DNA of 64,000 bases from PALSA-1006 sp964571195 (lineage in GTDB: Bacteria > Pseudomonadota > Gammaproteobacteria > Burkholderiales > Gallionellaceae). The translations under genes were made by a program, and so were the position numbers. Below are positions 8,702-15,967 of the stretch, piece by piece (position 1 is the first letter of the stretch; each line of letters opens with the position of its first letter). The stretch covers positions 214,979 to 278,978 of the forward strand of contig CAZNAD010000002.1 of assembly GCA_964571195.1 (NCBI GenBank), written 5' to 3'. The notes below the pieces were generated by a model. That model saw only the letters and a program-made list of their open reading frames with translations. It was not told the origin of the DNA and did no database searches.

Positions 8702-8963
8702 CGTAGAGTGGGCACGAAGTGCCCACGTGTGTGGTTTTGGATTTTTGTTTTTTCTTCCCCTGTGCGCCGCCGAGTAGCGCAGGCTGGGCAGGGGATTTCG
8801 GCGAGGACTGTTTGAGCGCGTCGCGCGAGTTCCGCAGCCGCCTGACCAGTCGAGCAACGCAGGGTACCCCAAAGGGGCGGCAAACCGGGGTCGCCTTTTC
8901 TTGGGTTACTTTCTTTTGGCGAAGCAAAAGAAAGTGACTAGCTGTCGGGCTACCCCCGACGGT
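8702..8963 (-). repeat. Family B long repeat, right inverted copy
   Basis: Reverse complement of the 7653-7930 repeat with scattered substitutions and small length differences. For example, a block around CCACGTG in the left copy is absent here, and the AAGAAAGTAACCCAAG hairpin region differs slightly. The inner end carries a perfect GTGGGCAC-TTC-GTGCCCAC stem-loop at about 8708-8727. Short ORFs covering this region are repeat translations, not genes. Confidence 0.85.
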
Positions 8964-9157
8964 GTTGGTTTTTGGATATGTTGATATACAACGAGTGTTC
9001 CCTCACCCTAGCCCTCTCCCGGGGGGAGAGGGGATAAAGCCAGCGGGCTTCTCGCCCATCCCCCTCGACTAAGCCTGCAAGCGGGCAAGTCGCTGGTTAT
9101 CAGGACGAACGGTATGGAGTGGTTTTCTTGGTCATGATTCACTCCACATCAAGCTCG
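8964..9157. other. Repeat-rich intergenic stretch without a gene
   Basis: Between the element and the outer-membrane protein gene lie a family A arm (9001-9040), a short fragment ending CAGGACGAACGG that resembles the end of family C, and a TGGAGTG...CACTCCA inverted repeat near 9115-9147. No supported coding sequence was seen. Confidence 0.6.
9001..9040. repeat. Family A repeat, single arm
   Basis: CCCTCACCCTAGCCCTCTCC followed by CGGGGGGAGAGGGG; the same arm as in polA. It stands alone, without an inverted partner. Confidence 0.8.
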
Positions 9158-9724
9158 TTAGAATGCATACATCGACGCCAACCCGATACGGTAGATTCCC
9201 CCGCTGAAATTATAGGTGGTTGTGGCAACGGTGCCGGTGGTGCCGTTCACTTGGTAGTTGTAGCCAGACTCCGCGAACAGGCGCAGGGTGGTGTTGCGCG
9301 ATAACTCATATTGCAATCCCAGGCCGTAGGGCATGCTGGACAGGGTGTTGCTGATCCCGGTGATGGTGGTTCCGCTCATGACCGAGTTGACCTGTGATCC
9401 GCCCAGTTTGGCGTACAGCGAGGTGCGTTGGCTGAGTGGCTCCAGTAGCACCAGCCACACACTGCGGCTGCTGGCTGAGATCTTGTTGTTCTGGTCGTCG
9501 TCCATTTCGCCGTGGTTGATGTATTCGATCTCCAGTGCGACGTTGGGGTTGAACTGTGCGCCGAGCAGGGCGCTATAGCCTATGCTGGTGTAACTGGTGT
9601 TGTTGGTTTCGGTTTGTGATTGCCCGAGGCTGAACGCGAAATAGGCACCTTCACGTGCCATGGCAGATGAGCTTGAGAATATTGATATCAGGGTTAGGGC
9701 GAGGATGCAGGATAGGCGGATCAT
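9158..9724 (-). CDS. Outer-membrane beta-barrel protein
   Basis: A 188-residue exported protein with a Sec signal peptide (MIRLSCILALTLISIFSSSSAMA, cleavage after AMA). The mature part consists of alternating amphipathic strands (for example ALEIEYINHGEM, SLYAKLGGSQV, TLRLFAESGYNYQV and IYRIGLASMYAF) and ends in Phe, the usual beta-signal recognised by BAM. Size and layout fit an eight-stranded OmpA/OmpX-like barrel. It is monocistronic as far as can be seen. No ligand or function can be inferred. Confidence 0.85.
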   Translation of the reverse strand: MIRLSCILALTLISIFSSSSAMAREGAYFAFSLGQSQTETNNTSYTSIGYSALLGAQFNPNVALEIEYINHGEMDDDQNNKISASSRSVWLVLLEPLSQRTSLYAKLGGSQVNSVMSGTTITGISNTLSSMPYGLGLQYELSRNTTLRLFAESGYNYQVNGTTGTVATTTYNFSGGIYRIGLASMYAF

Positions 9725-9800
9725 GATGTGTGTGCGTTTGGTGCGTTAGCTCGGTTCTCTTGGTGTTCTCGGCGTCTCTGTGATGCAATGAGGCTTTGGT

Positions 9801-10031
9801 TTAGCTGGGTATCTGTTGCAGATACAACTGCTCCACTTTCTCGCGCGCCCACGGTGTCCGGCGCAAGAACTTCAAACTGGATTTGATGCTGGGGTCGTGG
9901 GTGAAGCAGCGGATGGGGATGGCGGTTCCCATCGCTTCCCAGCCCATGGTTTGGGAGAGGCGTGTGACGATCATTTCCAGCGTGATGCCTTCCAGCGCAG
10001 GGCGTGGTGTCGATTTTAAGGGGGTGCTCAT
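9801..10031 (-). CDS. VF530-family small protein
   Basis: A 76-residue protein matching the VF530 (DUF2132) family. It contains LEGITLEMIVTRLSQTMGWE, the RCFTHDPSIKSSLKFLRRTP core with its WAREKVE follow-on, and an overall length close to the family norm. The family is small, cytoplasmic and largely alpha-helical, and its function is not established. It stands alone, with repeats upstream at 10089-10235 and the barrel protein downstream in the same orientation. Confidence 0.85.
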   Translation of the reverse strand: MSTPLKSTPRPALEGITLEMIVTRLSQTMGWEAMGTAIPIRCFTHDPSIKSSLKFLRRTPWAREKVEQLYLQQIPS

Positions 10032-10088
10032 GCGCCCATTTTACAGGGCTGAGCGTGTGTGCGGGAGAGTTAAGGAAGGTCTGTTAAG

Positions 10089-10235
10089 TCCGTTCGTGGT
10101 GTACCCGCAAGGGGTAGGCTGTGGCTGTAAGGGGCAGATGCCCCAACAGCACACGCTCAGTGTTTTCCGTTCGCTCCCTCGATACACCGCGCAAGCGCGG
10201 CACTCGGGACGAACGGAAAACTTATCGAACCATGG
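10089..10235. repeat. Family C dispersed repeat
   Basis: Contains CCGTTCGTGGTGTACCC, the hairpin GGGGCAGATGCCCC and a palindromic core running from GTTTTCCGTTCG through CTCGATACACCGCGC to CGGGACGAACGGAAAAC, followed by ATCGAACCATGG. A related copy lies at 50143-50250. The 228-base gap between the VF530 gene and nifM is filled mostly by this repeat, and no gene is supported there. Confidence 0.75.
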
Positions 10236-10259
10236 CTTTCGGACTTAATCAGATTTTCC

Positions 10260-11117
10260 TTAAGCGGGGCTGTTGTTGCCCAGTAACTGTTTGATCCACG
10301 CCTGTTGGTACACCCGTTTGCGTTTTTGCTCCAGCAGTTTGCGGATGTGTTGTTTGGCCTCGGCGAAGCCGAGCACGCTGGCTTCAGTGACGGCATCACA
10401 ACGCAGCACGTGGAAGCCGAGTTCGGATTCGAGCACACCGCTCACTTCGCCCGCTTTTAATCCGAACAATGCGGCATCCAGCTCTGGAAAAAGTTTGCCG
10501 CGCGGCAGATCGCCCAGTTTTCCGCCGTCCAGCGCGGTGGGGCATTCGGAGTGTTTGAGTGCCTGTTCCTCGAAGCGTTGCGGCTCTTTCGCCAAGCGTG
10601 TCGCGATCTCGCTGATGCGTTTGAATGCGGCTTCGCGCGTATTTTCGGCGATGGTGTCGTTGATCGTGATGAGGATGTGGCGTGCCAGCCGCGTCTCGGG
10701 GCGGCGGAACTGTTCCGGGTGATATTGGTAATACAACTCGACATCCATGTCGCTCACGCTTTCGGTGCGCGTGCCGACCTTCTCCAGAATGGCTTCGACT
10801 TTCATCTCGCGTTCCAGCGCACTGGCGAAGCCGGTTTCGTCCAGGCTGTTGCGCGCCATGTCGTCGATGAATTCTTCCTCGCTCTGGTAGCGACCGCGTA
10901 TCTCTTGCATGGCGAGTTCCAGCGTGGAGGCGGGCACTATCGCGTCGCGCGCTTCGGGAGTGGCGAGTATGCGGGTCTCCAGTTGGTGTTGTTTCTGCGC
11001 CATGGTCAACACGCGCTCGGATTCCTCCGGCTGCAAGGCGGCGGGAGCCTTGCCGTAGATCTTTTGCGCGGCCTTCAGTGCGAGGTAGGCGACTCCCGTA
11101 TCAATGAGTTGTGACAT
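10260..11117 (-). CDS. nifM: Nitrogenase maturation peptidyl-prolyl isomerase NifM
   Basis: A 285-residue parvulin-type PPIase that helps the nitrogenase Fe protein NifH fold and mature. The N-terminal half is helical (AYLALKAAQKIYGKAPAAL...), as in SurA/NifM-like chaperones. The C-terminal half is a rotamase domain with LARHILITINDT, ALKHSECPTALDGGKLGDLP and ESELGFHVLRCD. The start chosen has a strong AAGGAGA ribosome-binding site; the longer frame would translate an upstream family A repeat. It is the last gene of the nif accessory operon. The 114-base gap to nifZ is larger than elsewhere in the operon and holds a repeat. Confidence 0.9.
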   Translation of the reverse strand: MSQLIDTGVAYLALKAAQKIYGKAPAALQPEESERVLTMAQKQHQLETRILATPEARDAIVPASTLELAMQEIRGRYQSEEEFIDDMARNSLDETGFASALEREMKVEAILEKVGTRTESVSDMDVELYYQYHPEQFRRPETRLARHILITINDTIAENTREAAFKRISEIATRLAKEPQRFEEQALKHSECPTALDGGKLGDLPRGKLFPELDAALFGLKAGEVSGVLESELGFHVLRCDAVTEASVLGFAEAKQHIRKLLEQKRKRVYQQAWIKQLLGNNSPA

Positions 11118-11168
11118 CGCTCGTCTCCTTGTCGAAATTGATGTAAGCCAGCATGGCTTCCGACCGTA

Positions 11169-11210
11169 CTCCTCTCCCTGTGGGAGAGGGGGAACGGGGG
11201 TGAGGGAAAC
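11169..11210. repeat. Family A repeat between nifZ and nifM
   Basis: A single family A arm (CTCCTCTCCCTGTGGGAGAG followed by GGGGAACGGGGGTGAGGG) lies inside an otherwise tightly packed operon. The stem CTCTCCCTGTGGGAGAG may form a hairpin in the nif mRNA. Confidence 0.8.
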
Positions 11211-11231
11211 GATCATGGTGTAGATAATTCA

Positions 11232-11702
11232 TTATTCCGCAGAATCTGCACCATGATCGTTATAGACATGCACGGCCTCCAGTGCGGATTCCTGCACTTG
11301 CAATACATGGTCGTGAAAGATCACGTGATATTGCACTCCATCGTTTTCGTCGCGGAACACTTTGAGTATTTCGCCTTCCATGCCGGGCGAGGCGCGCACT
11401 TCACCGCGTACGGTGAGCGTGATCTTGCTGCGCACTTTTTCGCGGCTCTCGAATTTGCTGGTCACCCACGGTTCGTCGATGCTGATGAGTTCTTCTTCGC
11501 GAAAGCCGACGATCTTGTTCTGTTCGAGAAAATTCACGGTGTAGATCAGCTGGTCTTGCAAGAAAGTGCCGACATTGATCACCACGCCGGTGGAGCCGCG
11601 CCGGATCAGCAGCGTGCCGGTGGGCACGCCCGGATAAGTGCCGTCGTTGCGCACGTTGCGCACGATGCGGACTTCATCGCCGAATTCGAATTTAGGCAGC
11701 AT
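11232..11702 (-). CDS. nifZ: Nitrogenase P-cluster maturation protein NifZ
   Basis: A 156-residue NifZ-family protein, known to assist maturation of the second P-cluster of the MoFe protein. It has two SH3-like repeats: FGDEVRIVRNVRNDGTYPG with TGTLLIRRGSTGVVINVG, and LTVRGEVRASPGMEGEIL. Each repeat carries the typical RxxxxxGTVV-like turn. Its start overlaps the nifW end by 11 bases, indicating translational coupling. The tail is acidic (VYNDHGADSAE). Confidence 0.9.
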   Translation of the reverse strand: MLPKFEFGDEVRIVRNVRNDGTYPGVPTGTLLIRRGSTGVVINVGTFLQDQLIYTVNFLEQNKIVGFREEELISIDEPWVTSKFESREKVRSKITLTVRGEVRASPGMEGEILKVFRDENDGVQYHVIFHDHVLQVQESALEAVHVYNDHGADSAE

Positions 11703-12027
11703 CTCGTTTGTTTACGGTGATCGAGGAGACCGGCACGAACTTGGTCTGCGGTTCGTGCATGTGGAACACCTTGAATACTTTCTCGGTGAGCGCGTCGGAC
11801 TTTACGAAATCCTGATAGGCCTGCTGCAACAGCGTGGCATACACCACGCGTTTGGCGGCTTCCTCCTGCGTGACGGCGGCTTTTTCGAGATAGTTGTGGA
11901 AGCGCTGCAGGATATGCAGGCGGTTCACATGTACCACCGACGCATCGTATTCGATGCCGAAGTAGTCGAGGAAGTCCTCGGCGGAGACCAATTCCTCCAT
12001 CGCTTCATCTAATGTAAGTTCGTCCAT
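11692..12027 (-). CDS. nifW: Nitrogenase-stabilising/protective protein NifW
   Basis: A 111-residue NifW-family protein, associated with protection or maturation of the MoFe protein. The family opening is visible (ELVSAEDFLDYFGIEYD), followed by VVHVNRLHILQRFHNYLEK and the central AYQDFVKSDALTEKVFKVF. The length is normal for NifW. It overlaps the TPR gene upstream by 19 bases and nifZ downstream by 11 bases. Confidence 0.92.
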   Translation of the reverse strand: MDELTLDEAMEELVSAEDFLDYFGIEYDASVVHVNRLHILQRFHNYLEKAAVTQEEAAKRVVYATLLQQAYQDFVKSDALTEKVFKVFHMHEPQTKFVPVSSITVNKRDAA

Positions 12028-12551
12028 CTTGCGCTCCTTTCAGCCTCAGTTTCGTTGCCCATCGATTGCCCCAGTACCTCCAGCAGGGCTTTGCCGCCCA
12101 TGCGGTCGTGGCTGTCCAGTTCCACTAGTTTTTTCAGCATCGCCTGCCCGGTCTCGAAATTGCCCAGCCGCAGGTGGATATATGCCGTCGCTTTGAGTGC
12201 CATGAGGTAGAAGCGCACCAGTCCCATCGAGCGCATCACACCTTCACCCAGATTGGCTTCGTTCAGATACGTCCAGGTCTCGGGGAAATCCAGCCGCTGT
12301 CCGACTACAGCCAGCGTGCTTTCACCCACCAGCAGGGCATCTTCCAGCCGGTGCTGGTAAAAGTAGTAGCGATACAGCGCGACCAGCACCATCAGGTGTT
12401 TGGGAGCCAGATAACTGGCGCGTAACAGGAGGCTCTCCGCTTCCTCGCTGCCGTAGTTGTCCGCAGCCGCCACCAGCAAACTCGCGACATCTTGTGTCAG
12501 CGGTTCGTCGAAGTACAACTCGGCTTGGTCGAAATCGAGCAGGTCCATCAT
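12009..12551 (-). CDS. TPR-like protein embedded in the nif operon
   Basis: A 180-residue helical protein with a tetratricopeptide-like pattern: LLLRASYLAPKHLMVLVALY, FYQHRLEDALLVGES and IHLRLGNFETGQAMLKKLVE are helix-turn-helix units with the expected small and aromatic positions. It is probably a scaffold or chaperone-like factor; no enzymatic motif is seen. Two adjacent ATGs exist (12551 and 12548), and the cysE stop overlaps them as ATGATGA, so translation is coupled to cysE. Its place between cysE and nifW argues for a role in nitrogenase assembly, but this is inference from context. Confidence 0.8.
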   Translation of the reverse strand: MMDLLDFDQAELYFDEPLTQDVASLLVAAADNYGSEEAESLLLRASYLAPKHLMVLVALYRYYFYQHRLEDALLVGESTLAVVGQRLDFPETWTYLNEANLGEGVMRSMGLVRFYLMALKATAYIHLRLGNFETGQAMLKKLVELDSHDRMGGKALLEVLGQSMGNETEAERSARWTNLH

Positions 12552-13330
12552 TCTTTCCTCAGTTTGCGAGCCACCTCGGTGCCGCACAGGTCGTCCGCGT
12601 CGCAGGTGTGGCATTGGCCGTCCACTGGCTCGCCCTGTTTGCGCAACTGGCCTTCCAGTACCTCGATACGCTCCATCAGGCAGGCGATGGCGCGACCGAC
12701 CGGGTCGGGGATGAGATGGTGGTCGAGGTTGATGCCGTAGATGTTGTCGGCACTCGCCTCTTCGGTGCGCAGCACGATCTTGCCGGGGATGCCGATGACG
12801 GTGCGGTGCGCGGGCACGTCCTTCACCACTACCGAGTTGGCTCCGACGCGTACGTTCTCGCCCAGCGAGATCGCGCCGAGGATCTTCGCGCCCGCGCCGA
12901 CCACTACGCCGTGCCCCAGCGTGGGATGACGTTTGCCTTTGTTCCATGTCGTGCCGCCGAGCGTGACACCGTGATACAGCGTCACATCGTCGCCGATCTC
13001 GGCGGTCTCGCCGATCACCACGCCCGCGCCGTGGTCGATGAAAAAACGCCGGCCTATAGTGGCGCCGGGATGGATGTCGATGTTGGTGAGCAGACGCGCG
13101 AACCAGGAGACGAGTCGTGCCAGATAGCGCAGGCCGAACTTCCATAGCCGGTGCGCGATGCGCTGCATCAGGATGGCATGCACGCCGGGATAGGTGGTCA
13201 ACACTTCGAAGCGCGAACGTGCCGCCGGGTCGCGCTGGAACACGCAGCTCACATCCTCGCGCAGCAAGCGCAGTAGTGAAGGCTGTTCAGCCTTGGCCAG
13301 CATGTTGTCGGCAGTCATGGTGTCTTCCAT
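12548..13330 (-). CDS. cysE: Serine O-acetyltransferase, nif-linked (NifP/CysE)
   Basis: A 260-residue left-handed beta-helix acetyltransferase making O-acetylserine for cysteine supply. The hexapeptide repeats and CysE signature are clear: IDIHPGATIGRRFFIDHGAG, VVIGETAEIGDDVTLYHGVT, then LGGTTWNKGKRHPTLG and VGANSVVVKDVPAHRTVIG. The C-terminal 50 residues include a Cys-rich tail (CHTCDADDLCG) that is unusual for biosynthetic CysE and could be redox- or metal-responsive. In nif clusters such a copy (NifP) boosts cysteine for NifS-driven Fe-S cluster assembly. It starts 9 bases after nifV. Confidence 0.92.
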   Translation of the reverse strand: MEDTMTADNMLAKAEQPSLLRLLREDVSCVFQRDPAARSRFEVLTTYPGVHAILMQRIAHRLWKFGLRYLARLVSWFARLLTNIDIHPGATIGRRFFIDHGAGVVIGETAEIGDDVTLYHGVTLGGTTWNKGKRHPTLGHGVVVGAGAKILGAISLGENVRVGANSVVVKDVPAHRTVIGIPGKIVLRTEEASADNIYGINLDHHLIPDPVGRAIACLMERIEVLEGQLRKQGEPVDGQCHTCDADDLCGTEVARKLRKE

Positions 13331-13339
13331 GGTGCACTC

Positions 13340-14509
13340 CTAGTGTGCCGCAACGGGCTGCAAGTGCCCGCTGTGGCGTTGTCCGATGAATTTCTGGTAG
13401 ATGAACAGCAGCTCCTGATCGGCCGGTGAACGTTTGGCCCGTTCGGCGAAGTTGCGGATATCCGGCAGCAGGGCGCGCGCTTCGGCCTGACTGAGGTTGA
13501 GTCCCATGGTGGCATACGCGGCGATGATGCCGTGTGCGCCGGAATGTTTGCCCACCACCAGTTTGTGCTGGCGTCCGACTTCTTCCGGGGCGAAGCCCTG
13601 ATAGGTGTCCGGGTCTTTGAGCAGTCCGTCGACATGGATGCCCGCTTCGTGGGTGAACACACCTTCACCCACCAGACTCTTCTGCCAGGGTATGGGGCGG
13701 CCCGATGCGGCAGCGACCAGTTTGGACAGGTCGGTGAAATGGGTGAGGTCGATGCCGGTATCCATGCCGTAGAGTTTTTTCAGTCCCAGCGCGACTTCCT
13801 CCAGCGGCGCATTGCCCGCACGCTCACCCAAGCCGTTCACGGTGGTGTTGATGTGGGTCGCACCCGCCAGTGCGGCGGCGAGGCTGTTGGCGGTGGCAAG
13901 GCCGAGATCGTCGTGCGCGTGCATCTCGATCTCGAGGTCGCACGCACTGCGCAGGGCGGCGATGGCCTTGTGTACGCCGAACGGTTCCATCACGCCGAGC
14001 GTGTCGGCGAAACGGATACGTTGCGCGCCCGCGGTTTGTGCCACCTCGGCGACCCTCAACAAGAATTCGGGATCGGCGCGCGATGCGTCTTCGCAGCCGA
14101 CGATGATACCCAGTCCCTGATCGGAGGCGAACGATACGAGATCGAGCACGGTATCGAGTACCCATGCCCGGTCGTGCCCCAGCTTTTTCTCAATATGGAT
14201 ATCCGATACCGGGATGGAGAGGTCGATGAGCTGCACGTCGACCTCTTCCGCCGCCAGAATGTCCGACTTGCACATGCGGCACCAGGCGATGAGCTTGGCA
14301 TTCAGGCCGAGTGCAGCCACGGCGTTGATACTGTCGCGCTCTTCTTCCCCCATCGCCGGGATGCCGACTTCCAGCTCCGGCACGCCCAATGCGTCGAGTT
14401 GGCGCGCGATGTCCAGCTTCTCTTCCAGCGTGAACGCCACCCCGGCGGTCTGTTCGCCGTCGCGCAGGGTGGTGTCGTCGATGATGATGGTGCGGGACAT
14501 GTTGGTCAT
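13340..14509 (-). CDS. nifV: Homocitrate synthase NifV
   Basis: A 389-residue alpha-isopropylmalate synthase-family enzyme that condenses acetyl-CoA and 2-oxoglutarate to homocitrate, the organic ligand of FeMo-cofactor. Motifs: DDTTLRDGEQTAGVAF (metal and acyl-acceptor site), GVPELEVGIPAMG, the EMHAHDDLGLATANSLAA metal-binding His pair, and NTTVNGLGERAGNAPLEEV. The length lacks the leucine-regulatory domain of LeuA, as expected for NifV. The first ATG lies one base after the stop of the small upstream ORF; an ATG three codons later is an alternative. Confidence 0.95.
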   Translation of the reverse strand: MTNMSRTIIIDDTTLRDGEQTAGVAFTLEEKLDIARQLDALGVPELEVGIPAMGEEERDSINAVAALGLNAKLIAWCRMCKSDILAAEEVDVQLIDLSIPVSDIHIEKKLGHDRAWVLDTVLDLVSFASDQGLGIIVGCEDASRADPEFLLRVAEVAQTAGAQRIRFADTLGVMEPFGVHKAIAALRSACDLEIEMHAHDDLGLATANSLAAALAGATHINTTVNGLGERAGNAPLEEVALGLKKLYGMDTGIDLTHFTDLSKLVAAASGRPIPWQKSLVGEGVFTHEAGIHVDGLLKDPDTYQGFAPEEVGRQHKLVVGKHSGAHGIIAAYATMGLNLSQAEARALLPDIRNFAERAKRSPADQELLFIYQKFIGQRHSGHLQPVAAH

Positions 14510-14510
14510 C

Positions 14511-14618
14511 TCATTTCAGCAGCAGCAACAGGGCACAAGCCGACCACATCGACACCCAAGCCACGGCGACTTGAGTCGTCTCCGAAGTGCGGGCGAGTTC
14601 TTTGGCCAGGGTCTTCAT
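14511..14618 (-). CDS. 35-residue ORF translationally coupled between nifS and nifV
   Basis: A short ORF whose ATG overlaps the nifS stop codon (ATGA) and whose TGA lies one base before the nifV ATG. The peptide begins MKTLAKELARTSETTQ and continues into one hydrophobic stretch (VAVAWVSMWSACALLLLL) that ends in Lys. It is therefore an amphipathic leader plus a single possible membrane helix. The perfect packing between two nif genes suggests it is translated. It may exist only to couple nifV translation to nifS. I do not recognise the family. Confidence 0.55.
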   Translation of the reverse strand: MKTLAKELARTSETTQVAVAWVSMWSACALLLLLK

Positions 14619-15823
14619 GCGTAGGTCGGCGCGAACGCCTTTTCCGGTTCGGCCTTCGGGCCGTCGCCTTCCCAATACGGCGACAACTTGCGCAGTTGCG
14701 CGATGATTTCCGGTACCACCGCGATGACGCGATCCACCTCGGCTTCGGTGCTATAGCGCGACAGCGAGAAGCGCACCGTACCGTGTGCTGCGGTGTAGGG
14801 GATGCCCATCGCACGCATCACATGCGAAGGTTCCAATGAACCGGAAGTGCAGGCAGAGCCCGAACTTGCGGCGATGCCGAATTTGTTGAGCAGCAACAAG
14901 ATGGCTTCGCCTTCAATGAACTCGAACGCGATGTTGCAGGTGTTGGGCAGACGGTTGCTCGGGTCGCCGGTCACGAAAGCGCGCGGCACTTTGGCGAGGA
15001 TGCCCGCTTCCAGTTTGTCGCGCAGACGCGCCACTTCAGTGTTCTCGTATTGCATTGCTTCCAGCGCCATTTCGGCGGCTTTGCCCAAGCCAACGATGGA
15101 AGTGGTGTTCTCGGTTCCGGCACGGCGCCCACGCTCCTGATGACCACCGCGTAGCAGCGGACGGAAGCGTGTGCCGCGCTTGAGGTACAGCACGCCGATG
15201 CCTTTGGGCGCATGTAGCTTGTGGCCGGATACGGACAGCATGTCGATCTTGGTGTCTTTCAGATTCAGCGGCACCTTGCCCACGGCTTGCACCGCGTCGG
15301 TGTGGAACATCGCACCGGCGGCATTCGCCAGTTCGGCCATTTCCACCACCGGGAAGAACGTACCCGTCTCGTTGTTCGCCCACATCACCGACACGACTGC
15401 GGTCTGATCGCTCAGCAGTTTTTTGTATTCGTCCAGATCGAGACGGCCTTTGCCGTCCACCTTGAGGTAATGCACTTTGTAGCCGTCTTTCTCCAACCAG
15501 GTGCACAAAGTCAGAATGGCTGGATGTTCGACGGTGGTGGTGATGATCTCTTTGCGTTCTGGCTGCGCCTTCAAGGCGGAGATGAGCGCGGTGGAATCCG
15601 ACTCGGTGCCGCAGGAGGTGAAGATGATCTCGGAGTCGTGTTCCGCACCGAGCAACTCCTGCACCTGCATGCGCGCTTTCTTGATGGCGAGGCCGACCTT
15701 GTTGCCGAAGCTGTGCATCGATGATGGGTTGCCGAACTGCTCGGTGAAGTAAGGCAGCATGGCCTCCACCACGGCGGGGTCGACCCTTGTCGTTGCGTTG
15801 TTGTCGAAATAGATGCCGGTCAT
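14615..15823 (-). CDS. nifS: Cysteine desulfurase NifS
   Basis: A 402-residue PLP enzyme that takes sulfur from cysteine and donates it to NifU for nitrogenase Fe-S clusters. Visible features are YFDNNATTRVDPAV at the N-terminus, TTTVEHPAILTLC, the PLP lysine in SVSGHKLHAPKGIGVLY and the catalytic Cys loop SGSACTSGSLEPSHVMRAMG. The start chosen has a good AAGGAGA ribosome-binding site at 15828-15836; the longer frame reads into a repeat. It sits between nifU (145 bases upstream, with a repeat pair in between) and the 35-codon ORF. Confidence 0.96.
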   Translation of the reverse strand: MTGIYFDNNATTRVDPAVVEAMLPYFTEQFGNPSSMHSFGNKVGLAIKKARMQVQELLGAEHDSEIIFTSCGTESDSTALISALKAQPERKEIITTTVEHPAILTLCTWLEKDGYKVHYLKVDGKGRLDLDEYKKLLSDQTAVVSVMWANNETGTFFPVVEMAELANAAGAMFHTDAVQAVGKVPLNLKDTKIDMLSVSGHKLHAPKGIGVLYLKRGTRFRPLLRGGHQERGRRAGTENTTSIVGLGKAAEMALEAMQYENTEVARLRDKLEAGILAKVPRAFVTGDPSNRLPNTCNIAFEFIEGEAILLLLNKFGIAASSGSACTSGSLEPSHVMRAMGIPYTAAHGTVRFSLSRYSTEAEVDRVIAVVPEIIAQLRKLSPYWEGDGPKAEPEKAFAPTYA

Positions 15824-15843
15824 TTCCAATCTCCTTTTTATTT

Positions 15844-15958
15844 CTCCCCTCGCCCGTTTACGGGAGAGGGGCTGGGGGAGAGGGCTGGTGGCTATAACCA
15901 CTTTCGCTATTACTTAGCGCCCCTCTCCCTAACCCTCTCCCGCACGCGGGCGAGGGAA
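15844..15958. repeat. Family A repeat pair between nifU and nifS
   Basis: Two inverted family A arms (about 15844-15886 and 15920-15958) are separated by a spacer of about 33 bases. The arrangement and overall length match the copy inside polA. The pair can fold into a long hairpin in the nif transcript. Confidence 0.88.
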
Positions 15959-15967
15959 CTTAACGAC

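Larger units (their letters stand above)
7653..8963. mobile_element. Inverted-repeat-bounded element carrying one AT-rich gene
   Basis: A segment of about 1.3 kb is bounded by two long inverted copies of the same sequence (left 7653-7930, right about 8702-8963) and holds a single gene at 8003-8671. Both outer ends read ACCGTCGGGGGTAGCCCGAC going inward, and both inner ends carry a GTGGGCAC...GTGCCCAC hairpin. No transposase is present, so if this is a mobile unit it must be moved in trans. The interior is visibly richer in A and T than its surroundings, as expected for acquired DNA. Alternatively, the gene may have been trapped by recombination between two chromosomal repeats. I did not find an unambiguous target-site duplication. 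Confidence 0.6.

Noticed and set aside
8655..8927. Short minus-strand ORFs in the right family B repeat
   Set aside because: Equivalent peptides appear in the left copy in other frames; they are repeat translations without start signals.
13532..14839. 435-codon plus-strand ORF opposite nifV and nifS
   Set aside because: Antisense shadow of nifV/nifS; composition is rich in Arg, Gly, His and Val with no family pattern, and the minus-strand genes are certain.
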